From Acidobacteriota bacterium (GTDB taxonomy: Bacteria; Acidobacteriota; Blastocatellia; Pyrinomonadales; Pyrinomonadaceae), in the NCBI GenBank assembly GCA_003385635.1, contig QQUY01000001.1, positions 1,086,001 to 1,150,000 of the forward strand: a stretch of DNA of 64,000 bases. Direction: 5' to 3'. Positions 50,610-61,166 of this stretch are shown piece by piece. The notes beneath the pieces are model-generated. The model saw only the letters and a program-made list of their open reading frames with translations. It made no database searches and was not told the origin of the DNA. How positions within the stretch are numbered: position 1 is the stretch's first letter; each line of letters begins with the position of its first letter. The translations under genes and the position numbers were made by a program.

Positions 50610-51467
50610 CTAATTCAAAAGGTAAAAGGACTGAACGCTGGTCGGATCCAGATCTACAGGAAGATAGGGCTGAAGGATCAAAAGGACAGATTGAAATCCG
50701 TTGAATACGAAGTGGAAGACGACACATGGCAGAAGGTTTCCGGTCAATGCCCTGATCAAGGTCAGAACAAGGCTTAGCAACACGATCGAGAGTATCGTGG
50801 CGCCGTCAGGATAGTACTGGGCGACGTGTACGGTTGCAAAGATCACAGTGACCGCAGCAATAGCGACCGGCACGCCGAAGGTTCTCTGAAACGCAGAATA
50901 CAAAACGCCTCTGTAAATGACTTCTTCCACAATTGGCGCCGAGAAGGTAGCGATCAGAGCCACTCCGATCACTGCGGACCGGGAACTGTTGAGGATCCTC
51001 TGCATCTCATTATCCTGTGTGCCGAGGAGCAATGTCATAGAGATCGCAAATGCATAGACCCCCACGAAGATCAGGGCGCCGTGCCAGATCTTGAACCCGC
51101 CCCATTTCCATCCGAGGACCTCTGTAAAGCTATGCTTGTTGAACCGCGTGACGATTGCCCATCCGACGATCATCGTGAGGACATGTGCACCGAATGTGCC
51201 CAACAGCGCGAGAATCACGGCATTCGGGTCCGAAAAGACTGCACTCTGGAATTGTTCACCTGACCATCCCTGCAGTGTCTTGATCCCGAAGTACGGGGTG
51301 AGGAACAGCATCGGTACGATCATGATCTGGGCGACAGAGAACACCCAGAAAAGAAGCGCGACGAGCGATCCCCAGGGCGGATCGTTAGGCGTTGGTTCGG
51401 ATTGCGCAGGGGTCCTTTCCTGCATCCGCTGCTCGGATTCGGGATGATTTTGCGGTCTGTTGGTCAC
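50610..51467 (-). CDS. CPBP (Abi/CAAX-like) intramembrane glutamic protease
   Basis: A 285-residue membrane protein with about eight spans. The CPBP motifs are present: EEVIYRGVLYSAFQRTFG (Glu181/Glu182), FATVHVAQY with its His, and the third motif CVVFHFVFNG. Family members cleave prenylated or other membrane proteins, or serve in immunity to bacteriocins; the target here is unknown. The N-terminal 30 residues are Pro/Gln/Glu-rich and cytoplasmic. The start is GTG at 51467. Divergent from kdsB. Confidence 0.87.
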   Translation of the reverse strand: MTNRPQNHPESEQRMQERTPAQSEPTPNDPPWGSLVALLFWVFSVAQIMIVPMLFLTPYFGIKTLQGWSGEQFQSAVFSDPNAVILALLGTFGAHVLTMIVGWAIVTRFNKHSFTEVLGWKWGGFKIWHGALIFVGVYAFAISMTLLLGTQDNEMQRILNSSRSAVIGVALIATFSAPIVEEVIYRGVLYSAFQRTFGVPVAIAAVTVIFATVHVAQYYPDGATILSIVLLSLVLTLIRALTGNLLPCVVFHFVFNGFQSVLLILQPYLPVDLDPTSVQSFYLLN

Positions 51468-51573
51468 AGTATAATTAAGTATTTCCCTTGGATTCTTGAG
51501 TGGGGCTTGGTGGAATTCAAACTAGTACGCGAACTGTTGAATTAAGTTTCAAAAGCAGTTAAGCTAAAAGCCC

Positions 51574-52394
51574 GTGGAGACACACGGGATCTACACCCAA
51601 CAAAACGTTATCGCGATCATCCCGGCCCGGCTATCTTCCGAGAGGCTGCCCGGAAAACTGTTGCTGGAAGTCGGCGGGAAGCCGGTGATACTGCACACAC
51701 TCGAAAGTGTGGGAAAAGCGCGGACCGTGAACCGAGTGATCGCGGCCGTGGATCACGAAGATCTCTTTCGCGCAGCCGAATCAGCGGGGTTTGAAGCAGT
51801 GATGACCTCTGCAGATCATCCTTCCGGAAGCGACCGAATTGCGGAGGTGGCATCCTCTATCGAAGGTGATGCAGTGATCGTGAATGTTCAGGGCGATGAG
51901 CCTTTGATATCGCCAAGTGTGATCGACTTGGCTGTCGAAGCATTGTTGAATGATAAGGGTTCCGACATTTCAACTACTTGCGAAGCGATCGAATCTGCTC
52001 GGGAAGTAGTAAGCCCGGACGTGGTAAAAGTGGTTTCGGATTCCGAAGGCCGTGCGCTCTACTTCTCAAGGGCGCCGATCCCGTACCCGAGAGATGAGGT
52101 CCGAAAACACGGAAGTCTGGAAACAGCACTCTTAAACGATCCGGAACTGTGCTCGGCCTTCTGCAAACACACTGGCCTGTATGTGTTCCGCAAGGATGCA
52201 CTGCTGAAGTTCACCGCACTGGAACCTTCCCCGGCAGAAGTTTCTGAACGGCTGGAGCAGTTGAGGGCCTTAGAGAACGGCCTGAAGATAAGAGTGGTCG
52301 AGGTTGAGGATCGTTCGATCGGCATAGATACAGCCGAAGATCTAGAACGTTTTCGGAAGCTCGTAGAAGGCGGCGAAGAGGTGCGTGTGACGGC

Positions 52395-52398
<4 letters not shown>
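51574..52398 (+). CDS. kdsB: 3-deoxy-manno-octulosonate cytidylyltransferase (GTG start)
   Basis: CMP-Kdo synthetase: CTP + Kdo to CMP-Kdo, the activated sugar for LPS inner core, in the cytoplasm. IAIIPARLSSERLPGKLL is the nucleotide-binding signature; VNVQGDEPLISP and YFSRAPIPYPRD and the GLYVFRKDALLKF block are conserved. The 274-residue length is normal to slightly long. The start is GTG at 51574; it has no strong ribosome site and lies in a short hairpin (CCCGTG...CACGGG). The following gene overlaps by 4 bp (ATGA), then comes pyrG, which makes the CTP substrate. Confidence 0.95.
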
Positions 52399-54444
<2,046 letters not shown>

Positions 54445-54470
54445 CACTTAAAATAAGCTGATGTATCCGA

Positions 54471-54497
54471 GGCCCCGTTTTATGACGGGGCCTTTTT
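54471..54497 (+). terminator. intrinsic terminator after pyrG
   Basis: GGCCCCGT pairs with ACGGGGCC across a 6-nt loop and is followed by five Ts, 26 bp after the pyrG stop. Confidence 0.93.
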
Positions 54498-54538
54498 CTA
54501 CGAATTTTCGTGTCTCTTAATGTAGATTTGAATTAGAA

Positions 54539-54580
54539 CATTTGATCCGGCCTCACGCGTCCCGGGCCTCGAATCAAATG
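54539..54580. promoter_or_regulatory. inverted repeat upstream of the TonB receptor
   Basis: CATTTGAT (54539-54546) and ATCAAATG (54573-54580) are inverted, with two GGCCTC direct copies between them, directly followed by ATTATAAAAT. It could be an operator next to a -10 region, about 310 bp before the receptor start. The rest of the 54498-54887 gap shows no gene. Confidence 0.35.
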
Positions 54581-54887
54581 ATTATAAAATCGGCAGAGAT
54601 CATTCACACTTTCGCCGCCGATTTCCTCTGAATTCCCTTATCGGTTGCCTGCTCGCGGTCTAAAACTATTCTCAATACCGCCAAAGATCTGGATTTTAGC
54701 CTTTGAAAGGAATGCAGGTTGCCCAATCCGAATAGTAGAACTTGTTGAAAACAGGAGATTTACCAAGTCGGATATCTTCCAGCATTGTGAATCACGGATT
54801 CATTCATTCGTTGGAAATACGACAAGCCAGCTGACGGTTCCGGCTGATCTCCTTTGACAGTTCAAATCTACTTACAAGGAGAGGGAT

Positions 54888-57800
54888 ATGAGGAAATTCA
54901 TCTTTGCGATCGCCGCGATCGGGATTTTCGCTGCCTCCGTCTTTGCCCAGACAACTACTGGCAGATTGCTCGGTAACGTCTCCGGGCCTGACGGGCTTCT
55001 GCCCGGGGCAACCGTGACGCTTACCGACAACCAGACGGGAAGGACATTGACTACCGTAGCGAACGACAGCGGCGCTTACAGGTTCGAGAACGTCACGTTC
55101 GGAACATATACCGTAAGGGTAAATTCAGACGGGTTCAAAACGTTCATTGCCAACGACGTCAAGATCGACGCGAACCGGGAATATACGTTGAATCCGGTGC
55201 TCGAGATCGGCGACGTCAATATAGAAGTAACGGTGCAGGCCGGTGCAGATGTCGTCAACGCCAGCAACGCTGAACTGAGCACTACGGTCAGCCCCAAGCA
55301 GGTATTGGATCTTCCGATCAACGGCAGAAACCCGCTGGGTCTTTTGAATCTTCAGGCCGGCGTTAATCCGACCTCGAACTCAATAAACGGACAGCGATCG
55401 TCTTCAGTGAACTACACCCGAGACGGGGTGAACGTGCAGGATAACTTTATCCGCACGGGCGGGTTCGTTCAGGACAGGCCGACGGTTGACGATACAGGGG
55501 AATTCACCGTGACCACTCAGAACTCGGGAGCCGAGCTCGGCAACGGTGGTTCTACACAGGTTCAACTGGTGACCCCCAGGGGCGGCAGCGATTTCCACGG
55601 TGCTGGATTCCTTTACAACAGGAACTCAGAGTTTGCTGCGAACACATTCGGAAACAATGCTACGGGCGTTGCCCGGCCGTTTCTCAATCGTAACCAGTTC
55701 GGAGGCAAGATCGGCGGACCACTTCCCATTCCGGGATTCGGTCAGGGAACTCCGGCATTCTTCAAAGACAAAGGATTCTTCTTTGTCGCCTATGAACGGT
55801 TTGTTCTGAGGCAGACCTCGCCCAATACGAACAGGGTACTCTTGGCACCTTTCCGCGACGGATCGTTCAGCTACGTTCGAGCCGATAACGGAATGGTACA
55901 GAATGTCAATATTCTGAGCGGTGCGGGGCTTAATCTGGGATCGCAGGCCAATGTCGATCTGTTCAATGCTGCCGGCGGTTCGCTGGGAGTCGATCCGACT
56001 ATCATGTCGAGATTCCTCTCAAATACCCCGACCAGCGGGAACTCGAACCTTCAGAACATTCTTTCGACGGGTGATGCGGTTACCCAGAACATCACGAACA
56101 ACCAGTCGAACAACACTCTCAGGAACTCCCTGACGATGAGGTTCGATGTCGACATCAACGCGTCAAACAGCGTCTATTTCATTCACAAGTGGAACGACGA
56201 CTTCAACGACAGGCCGGACGCAGATGCGGGTTTCGGGACCAGTCCGTTCGCCACGCAGACTGCTACAACACGGTTCTTCTCGGGTAACTGGACGACGATC
56301 CTAGGGTCGAACTTCACCAACTCGTTCACCGCGGCCTATGTTGCTGCCGATCCTTTCTTTAACGAAGCAAGCTCGTTCCCGACCGATTACCTGATCGGTG
56401 GACTTCCTCTCGGTTTGACGACTCCGGAACCTGTATTCCAGGACCAGGGACGTGACACCGAGCAGGTGACTCTGAGGAACGATTCTTCGTACACTCTCAG
56501 CGATCACACGTTCAGGTTCGGATTCGAGAGCAATTTCCAGAATTTCCTCTCGCAGACGAACTTCAACAAAGTGCCGATTTATACGATCAGCACGACCGGC
56601 AATCCGAATACCCCTCAGCTTGACCCGGCTCTATTCCCGGGCGGCATCAGCGGGACGGACCGATCGATCGCAAACAGCCTGCGTTATCTGCTCGGCGGGA
56701 TCGTCGGCGCGGGAACCGTGCAGTCGAATTTCGTGGATGCGCAGACCGGTGCTCAGATCGGTGCGACTGCATTCAAGAAATACGAGTACGGCACGCACGG
56801 TTTGTACTTCAACGATCAATGGAGAGTGACCCCCGAACTGACGCTGAACCTGGGTGTGAGATGGGACTACCATTCTCCGCTCGAGAATCCGTCTCAGGTA
56901 TATCTAGAGCCGGATCTTCAAGGGGCTGATTCGATCGAAGAGGTCCGCCAGGCCCTGCTCGATCCGAATGGCCAACTGGTACTGCTGGGTAACAATGCAG
57001 GAAAACCGGGCCGGTTCACCAAACCCGATCTGGACAATTTCGCACCCGTACTGGGATTTGCGTATTCGTCTATTGACGGTAAGGGAATTCTCGGATCGAT
57101 CCTCGGCCGAAACGGTGTCCTGAGAGGCGGCTTCCGTATGTCATATATCAATGACGAATACGTGCAGTCTCTGGAGAACGCCGGTCAGGCGAATGACGGA
57201 CTGAACTTCACGGTGCCCGCACTTCAGAATGGTTCGGCATCGCTAAATGCGAGGTTCAATAACCTTCCGGGCTTTGTATCTCCTCAGCCGCAGATCCCGT
57301 TCAGCTTTGCCGCCGCAAACGCTGCCGACGGGTTCTTCACGAACACGATCTTTGTTGCCGATCCGAATCTCCAGACCCAAAGGAACATGGAGTACAACAT
57401 CGGAATTCAGCGCGAGATCGGGCTTGATACCGTTGTTGAGATCAGATACGTGGGCGGACGCAGCGACGACCTCTGGCGCGGGATCGACTTCAATCAGGTC
57501 AATATCAACGCCGGTGGATTCCTCAACGATTTTCAGACTGCGAGGAACAACTGCCGCATAGCGATCGCAAACTTCAACACCAACAATCCGAATCTGCCTA
57601 TCAGAACGATGGACCAGGGATGCTCCTCCGCGGAAATGCTCGGCACCGCAATGCTGCCGGGACAGGCCACGGTCGGACCCACGGTGAACGGACTGCTCGG
57701 ATTCGGAATCATCCGTGATTACATTCAGCGCGGAATCGTTGGTGAAATGGCCCAGCTGTACATCACCAACGGCCTCGACGGATTTGGCGGAGCAAACTTC

Positions 57801-58682
57801 CGTGCAAATCCGAATGGCGGAAACATCGACCTGCTCTTCAATTCGGGCAGGTACCGGTACAACGCCCTTCAGTTCGAGGTCCGTAGACGATTCAGCGACG
57901 GGCTGTCATTCCAGGGCAATTACACGTTCCAGAAGATCCTTGCAGATGTGCCCAACGATACGCAGGCACGCTTCCAGGCCTATCTGGACCTCAACAATCC
58001 GCAGTGGGAGTATTCTCGCGCTGACTATGATCGCAAGCACACGATCAACATCAACGCGAACTACGAGCTTCCGTTTGGAAATGGCAAGCCGTTCCTCAAT
58101 CAGGGGGGATGGGTTGACACAGTCCTGGGCGGATGGCAGCTGACTTCGATCGTCAACATCAGTTCGGGCCCCCCGATATCCATCAAGGATATCAACGGCA
58201 CCCTGAACAGGACGGGACGCTCGAACCGCCAGACGGCCAATTCGTCATTGTCGCCTCAGCAGATCGACGATCTGATCGGAATCTTCCATCAGAACGGAGT
58301 GATCTACTTCATCGATCCTTCGGTGATCGGGCCAAACGGCTCGGCGACGAACGGCAACCTCGAAGGTACGCCCAACGCGAACTTCCCGGGTCAGGTGTTC
58401 TTCAGGGCACAGCCTGGGCAGACCGGCACATTGCCGAGAGCGTTTATCGACGGTCCCTGGTATTTCAATTGGGATGCCGGGCTTCTGAAGAACTTCCGGT
58501 TTGGCGAGAAAGTGAATGTTCAGTTCCGTGCTGAAGCGTTCAACCTCCTAAACCAGACGAATTTCAGGATCGCCGAGAACACTGCGACCTTTGATATCGA
58601 CTCGACGACGTTCGGGCAGATTCCTCTTGCAAACACATATGCCCCGAGGATCATGCAGTTCGCTCTGCGGGTCGAGTTCTAG
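54888..58682 (+). CDS. Oar-like TonB-dependent outer-membrane receptor with carboxypeptidase-regulatory domain
   Basis: A 1264-residue outer-membrane protein. Signal peptide MRKFIFAIAAIGIFAASVFAQ; a CarboxypepD_reg/TTR-like domain (about 25-110: GRLLGNVSGPDGLLPGATVTLTDNQTGRTL... VNSDGFKTFIANDVKIDANREYTLNPVLEIG); a plug region (LPINGRNPLGLLNLQAGVN, NYTRDGVNVQDNF); and a long beta-barrel with many aromatic-terminated strands, ending RIMQFALRVEF with a C-terminal Phe as needed for BAM. AAGGAG lies near the ATG. This large family is expanded in Acidobacteriota and imports glycans or peptides; the ligand is unknown. No SusD partner follows. A strong terminator follows. Confidence 0.92.
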   Translation: MRKFIFAIAAIGIFAASVFAQTTTGRLLGNVSGPDGLLPGATVTLTDNQTGRTLTTVANDSGAYRFENVTFGTYTVRVNSDGFKTFIANDVKIDANREYTLNPVLEIGDVNIEVTVQAGADVVNASNAELSTTVSPKQVLDLPINGRNPLGLLNLQAGVNPTSNSINGQRSSSVNYTRDGVNVQDNFIRTGGFVQDRPTVDDTGEFTVTTQNSGAELGNGGSTQVQLVTPRGGSDFHGAGFLYNRNSEFAANTFGNNATGVARPFLNRNQFGGKIGGPLPIPGFGQGTPAFFKDKGFFFVAYERFVLRQTSPNTNRVLLAPFRDGSFSYVRADNGMVQNVNILSGAGLNLGSQANVDLFNAAGGSLGVDPTIMSRFLSNTPTSGNSNLQNILSTGDAVTQNITNNQSNNTLRNSLTMRFDVDINASNSVYFIHKWNDDFNDRPDADAGFGTSPFATQTATTRFFSGNWTTILGSNFTNSFTAAYVAADPFFNEASSFPTDYLIGGLPLGLTTPEPVFQDQGRDTEQVTLRNDSSYTLSDHTFRFGFESNFQNFLSQTNFNKVPIYTISTTGNPNTPQLDPALFPGGISGTDRSIANSLRYLLGGIVGAGTVQSNFVDAQTGAQIGATAFKKYEYGTHGLYFNDQWRVTPELTLNLGVRWDYHSPLENPSQVYLEPDLQGADSIEEVRQALLDPNGQLVLLGNNAGKPGRFTKPDLDNFAPVLGFAYSSIDGKGILGSILGRNGVLRGGFRMSYINDEYVQSLENAGQANDGLNFTVPALQNGSASLNARFNNLPGFVSPQPQIPFSFAAANAADGFFTNTIFVADPNLQTQRNMEYNIGIQREIGLDTVVEIRYVGGRSDDLWRGIDFNQVNINAGGFLNDFQTARNNCRIAIANFNTNNPNLPIRTMDQGCSSAEMLGTAMLPGQATVGPTVNGLLGFGIIRDYIQRGIVGEMAQLYITNGLDGFGGANFRANPNGGNIDLLFNSGRYRYNALQFEVRRRFSDGLSFQGNYTFQKILADVPNDTQARFQAYLDLNNPQWEYSRADYDRKHTININANYELPFGNGKPFLNQGGWVDTVLGGWQLTSIVNISSGPPISIKDINGTLNRTGRSNRQTANSSLSPQQIDDLIGIFHQNGVIYFIDPSVIGPNGSATNGNLEGTPNANFPGQVFFRAQPGQTGTLPRAFIDGPWYFNWDAGLLKNFRFGEKVNVQFRAEAFNLLNQTNFRIAENTATFDIDSTTFGQIPLANTYAPRIMQFALRVEF

Positions 58683-58734
58683 ACCACCCTCCCGCGAAGT
58701 CAAAACTCCTAAGCAGGTGATGACTTCCGATTTG

Positions 58735-58767
58735 GCCCGCCGGCGCTCCAACCGGCGGGCATTTTTT
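58735..58767 (+). terminator. intrinsic terminator after the TonB receptor
   Basis: GCCCGCCGG pairs with CCGGCGGGC (9-bp stem, 8-nt loop), then ATTTTTT, about 53 bp beyond the stop. Confidence 0.93.
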
Positions 58768-58804
58768 GTCAGGAGCCATGTTTCAGGGATCAGGTATCAT
58801 CCTC

Positions 58805-58851
58805 AATGACCTTTGACCTTTGACCTTTGACCTTTGACGACTGACCACTGG
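58805..58851. repeat. 7-bp TGACCTT repeat tract
   Basis: Four near-perfect TGACCTT units in phase, then TGACGAC and TGACCAC. Confidence 0.9.
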
Positions 58852-58853
58852 CC

Positions 58854-59070
58854 GGCGCCATCGGCGCCCGATGTTAATAGCATCGCGGCGAAACAAACCT
58901 CCCGGCTCCGTTAGGAGCCAAATGTCTGTAGCAAAGGAGGTCGAATCACATTCTCTTCCTCCTTCAGCGGAAGAATCGACACGTCACTGAATCTGATCGA
59001 GTCCCGGCAGGGACGGGTATATGTTAGCCCCGTACAAGCCTAAGGCGCAGTGCTGGGTACGAGTCGCACG
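58854..59070. repeat. REP-like palindromic elements
   Basis: GGCGCC-ATC-GGCGCC (58854-58868), GGCTCC-GTTA-GGAGCC (58904-58919) and GTCCC-GGCA-GGGAC (59001-59014) are compact hairpins, joined by conserved-looking text such as AAATGTCTGTAGC. The element overlaps the first ATG of the next ORF, so that ATG is doubted as a start. Confidence 0.6.
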
Positions 59071-59101
59071 CTCAAATGAGGACATTAAGGGCATTGTCAG
59101 T

Positions 59102-59599
59102 ATGCTATTGTCATTCTGCTTGTCCTTTCCATTCCCGTTGGTCGCATCACTTGTAGACTCTGGACTGGCGACGACTTGTACGAATTTAGCTTTTTCGAGC
59201 GCGTCCGAGCTAATTGAGGAACCTCTTTTGATGAACTTCGGAATCCTTCTCTTCACTTTGTTGTTTGGCGTGCCTTTCATCGCGCTTGTGGTTTCGTTTG
59301 TCATGTTCGACAAGCTCGTAGCCTTCGAATATCGAAATTGCAGATCACGTTGGAGTAGAGACGGGGAACCCCGGGGTTTCTTCTGGGTGCCGAAACAGGT
59401 CAAATTGTCCTCATGGCTCTTGCCGATCGGAAAGTCAACGAGGTCAAGGGATAGGTTGTTCGCGAAGATTTTTCTTGAAAACCCGGATTGGCTATCCGAC
59501 TTCAGCGAGGCGAGGATATTCGTGTACCTTATGCGATTAGCACTTGGAGCTACCCTTTTATCGTGGGCAGTTGTAGTTGCAAGCATGATTGCACGTTAG
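59102..59599 (+). CDS. hypothetical membrane protein
   Basis: A 165-residue protein (192 if it begins at 59021). Hydrophobic segments: MLLSFCLSFPFPLVASLV, FGILLFTLLFGVPFIALVVSFVMF and the C-terminal FVYLMRLALGATLLSWAVVVASM, with a hydrophilic loop between. The start at 59102 is chosen because the upstream codons overlap a palindromic repeat; AAGGG lies 10 nt before it. No family is recognised. The reverse-strand frame over the same DNA is soluble-looking and Ser-rich, and is judged a shadow. Confidence 0.55.
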   Translation: MLLSFCLSFPFPLVASLVDSGLATTCTNLAFSSASELIEEPLLMNFGILLFTLLFGVPFIALVVSFVMFDKLVAFEYRNCRSRWSRDGEPRGFFWVPKQVKLSSWLLPIGKSTRSRDRLFAKIFLENPDWLSDFSEARIFVYLMRLALGATLLSWAVVVASMIAR

Positions 59600-59699
59600 C
59601 AGGAAAATTGGAGCATAGTGTTAGCGACACAGTTTGCGAGGAATCAAGGCTTGCGTACCTGTAGGACTCCCGAACTTTAAAACAGTGTGTTTAGACTAG

Positions 59700-59948
59700 G
59701 TGTTGATTTGGGGTAACGTATTGAATCTTTTCTTGGGGATCATTTGTCTGTTAGCTGGAATCCTGTTGGTTAAGTTTCGCGGACCTTTAGGAAAGGCAGC
59801 AGACGCGTATGATGCCAAATTGGAATCAATACTTATTCCGAAATTCTTGAGATTACCCAGGGCTAGTGGAAGTGAAAGAGCTTTGATCTTTGGTCTGTTT
59901 CTTATCGCAGGAGCATTATATGGGCTGTATCTAGCGATTTTCGATTAG
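59700..59948 (+). CDS. small hypothetical membrane protein (GTG start)
   Basis: An 82-residue protein with two spans (VLNLFLGIICLLAGILLV and ERALIFGLFLIAGALYGLYLAIF) and a short loop. The start is GTG at 59700 with a poor ribosome site. It follows the other membrane ORF by 100 bp. Unknown function. Confidence 0.5.
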   Translation: MLIWGNVLNLFLGIICLLAGILLVKFRGPLGKAADAYDAKLESILIPKFLRLPRASGSERALIFGLFLIAGALYGLYLAIFD

Positions 59949-60182
59949 CAGTGCATATAGGGCTCTGTTTCCGCGACACAACAACGCACGGGTAGCGTCA
60001 TAAGATTCGAATCCTGAGTTCCGAATTGACCAAGCGAGTTGACGTTGCCTGCATAGCGCTCGATTTGAAAGCCCATTTGCGCTGTTATCAGTACTCCGGA
60101 CGACGGCCAGCCTTCCGACACGGTTTACCAAACACCTTCGATTCTTGCACGTCAAATTCAACCGTAGTAAGTTTCAATCCTG

Positions 60183-61031
60183 ATGAGTGAAGTACGTCCA
60201 TTCAGTGTTGGAAACGTCGAGTTCGGGGGTTCAGACCTTGCGATCATCGCTGGCCCGTGCGTTGTCGAATCAAAGGATCATGCGTTCAAGATGGCGGGAG
60301 CGATATCTGAGGTAGCAGATCGGGTCGGAATCAGGTTTGTCTACAAGTCCTCTTTCGACAAAGCGAACCGGAGCTCGATCGAGAGCTTCCGGGGCAGGGG
60401 AATGGACTTCGGGCTGGACATTTTGCAGGCGGTTAAAGAGGAGTTCGGCGTTCCCGTCATAACCGACATTCACGAACCGTCTCAAGCGGCGGAAGCGGGG
60501 GAGGTCGCCGACATTCTGCAGATCCCAGCATTCCTTTGCCGGCAGACAGATCTTTTGATCGCCGCAGCGGAAACCGGCAAAGCTGTAAACGTAAAGAAAG
60601 GGCAGTTCCTTGCGCCATGGGACGCCAAGAACATAGTAGACAAGCTGCGGGCTGCGGGCTCAGATCGAATAATGCTGACAGAGCGCGGCGCAAGTTTTGG
60701 TTATAACAACCTAGTGGTCGATCTCAGGTCGTTTCCGGTAATGAGGGGCTTCGGTGTTCCCGTAGTTTTCGATACGACGCATTCGCTTCAGCTACCCGGG
60801 GGGCTTGGGACGGCGACCGGCGGGCAGGCAGAGTATATAGAGAACTTTGCTCGGGCCGCTGTGGCTTGCGGAGTCGACGCAGTGTTTATGGAAGTCCACG
60901 ACGACCCGGCGAAAGCACCGAGCGACGGTCCGAACCAACTGCCGCTTGAACGCCTAGAGCCGCTTTTGCGGAAACTGAAACAGATCCACGAACTTGTGCA
61001 TAAAGATAGCGCCGTTGAGACCACTGCCTGA
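60183..61031 (+). CDS. kdsA: 3-deoxy-8-phosphooctulonate synthase, metal-dependent type
   Basis: Condenses PEP with arabinose 5-phosphate to give Kdo-8-phosphate. [15 protein letters not shown] holds Cys26 at the position of the metal-ligand Cys11 of the Aquifex enzyme (Asn in Escherichia coli), so this should be a metal-dependent enzyme. [62 protein letters not shown] and [18 protein letters not shown] are all conserved. The 282-residue length is normal. It is followed at 135 bp by the pseudo-M1/TPR gene and then kdsC. Confidence 0.96.
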   Translation: MSEVRPFSVGNVEFGGSDLAIIAGPCVVESKDHAFKMAGAISEVADRVGIRFVYKSSFDKANRSSIESFRGRGMDFGLDILQAVKEEFGVPVITDIHEPSQAAEAGEVADILQIPAFLCRQTDLLIAAAETGKAVNVKKGQFLAPWDAKNIVDKLRAAGSDRIMLTERGASFGYNNLVVDLRSFPVMRGFGVPVVFDTTHSLQLPGGLGTATGGQAEYIENFARAAVACGVDAVFMEVHDDPAKAPSDGPNQLPLERLEPLLRKLKQIHELVHKDSAVETTA

Positions 61032-61166
61032 TTAGGTCCGACGGGTGCAAACGATTCGGCCAATTCGCCATCTCAGCTTCCGATTAGATTCCGACAATCC
61101 ATAGAACTAAGGTGCATCCGATCGCTGACAAACACCTTACATATATAAGCGAGACATTTTTAGAGG

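Noticed and set aside
58984..59586. 200-aa reverse ORF opposite the membrane ORF
   Set aside because: Ser/Lys/Asn-rich without domain; the + strand frame has clear membrane spans.
59590..60000. GTTAGC motifs around the two membrane ORFs, considered as integron attC sites
   Set aside because: No paired RYYYAAC/GTTRRRY with foldable arms, and no integrase nearby.
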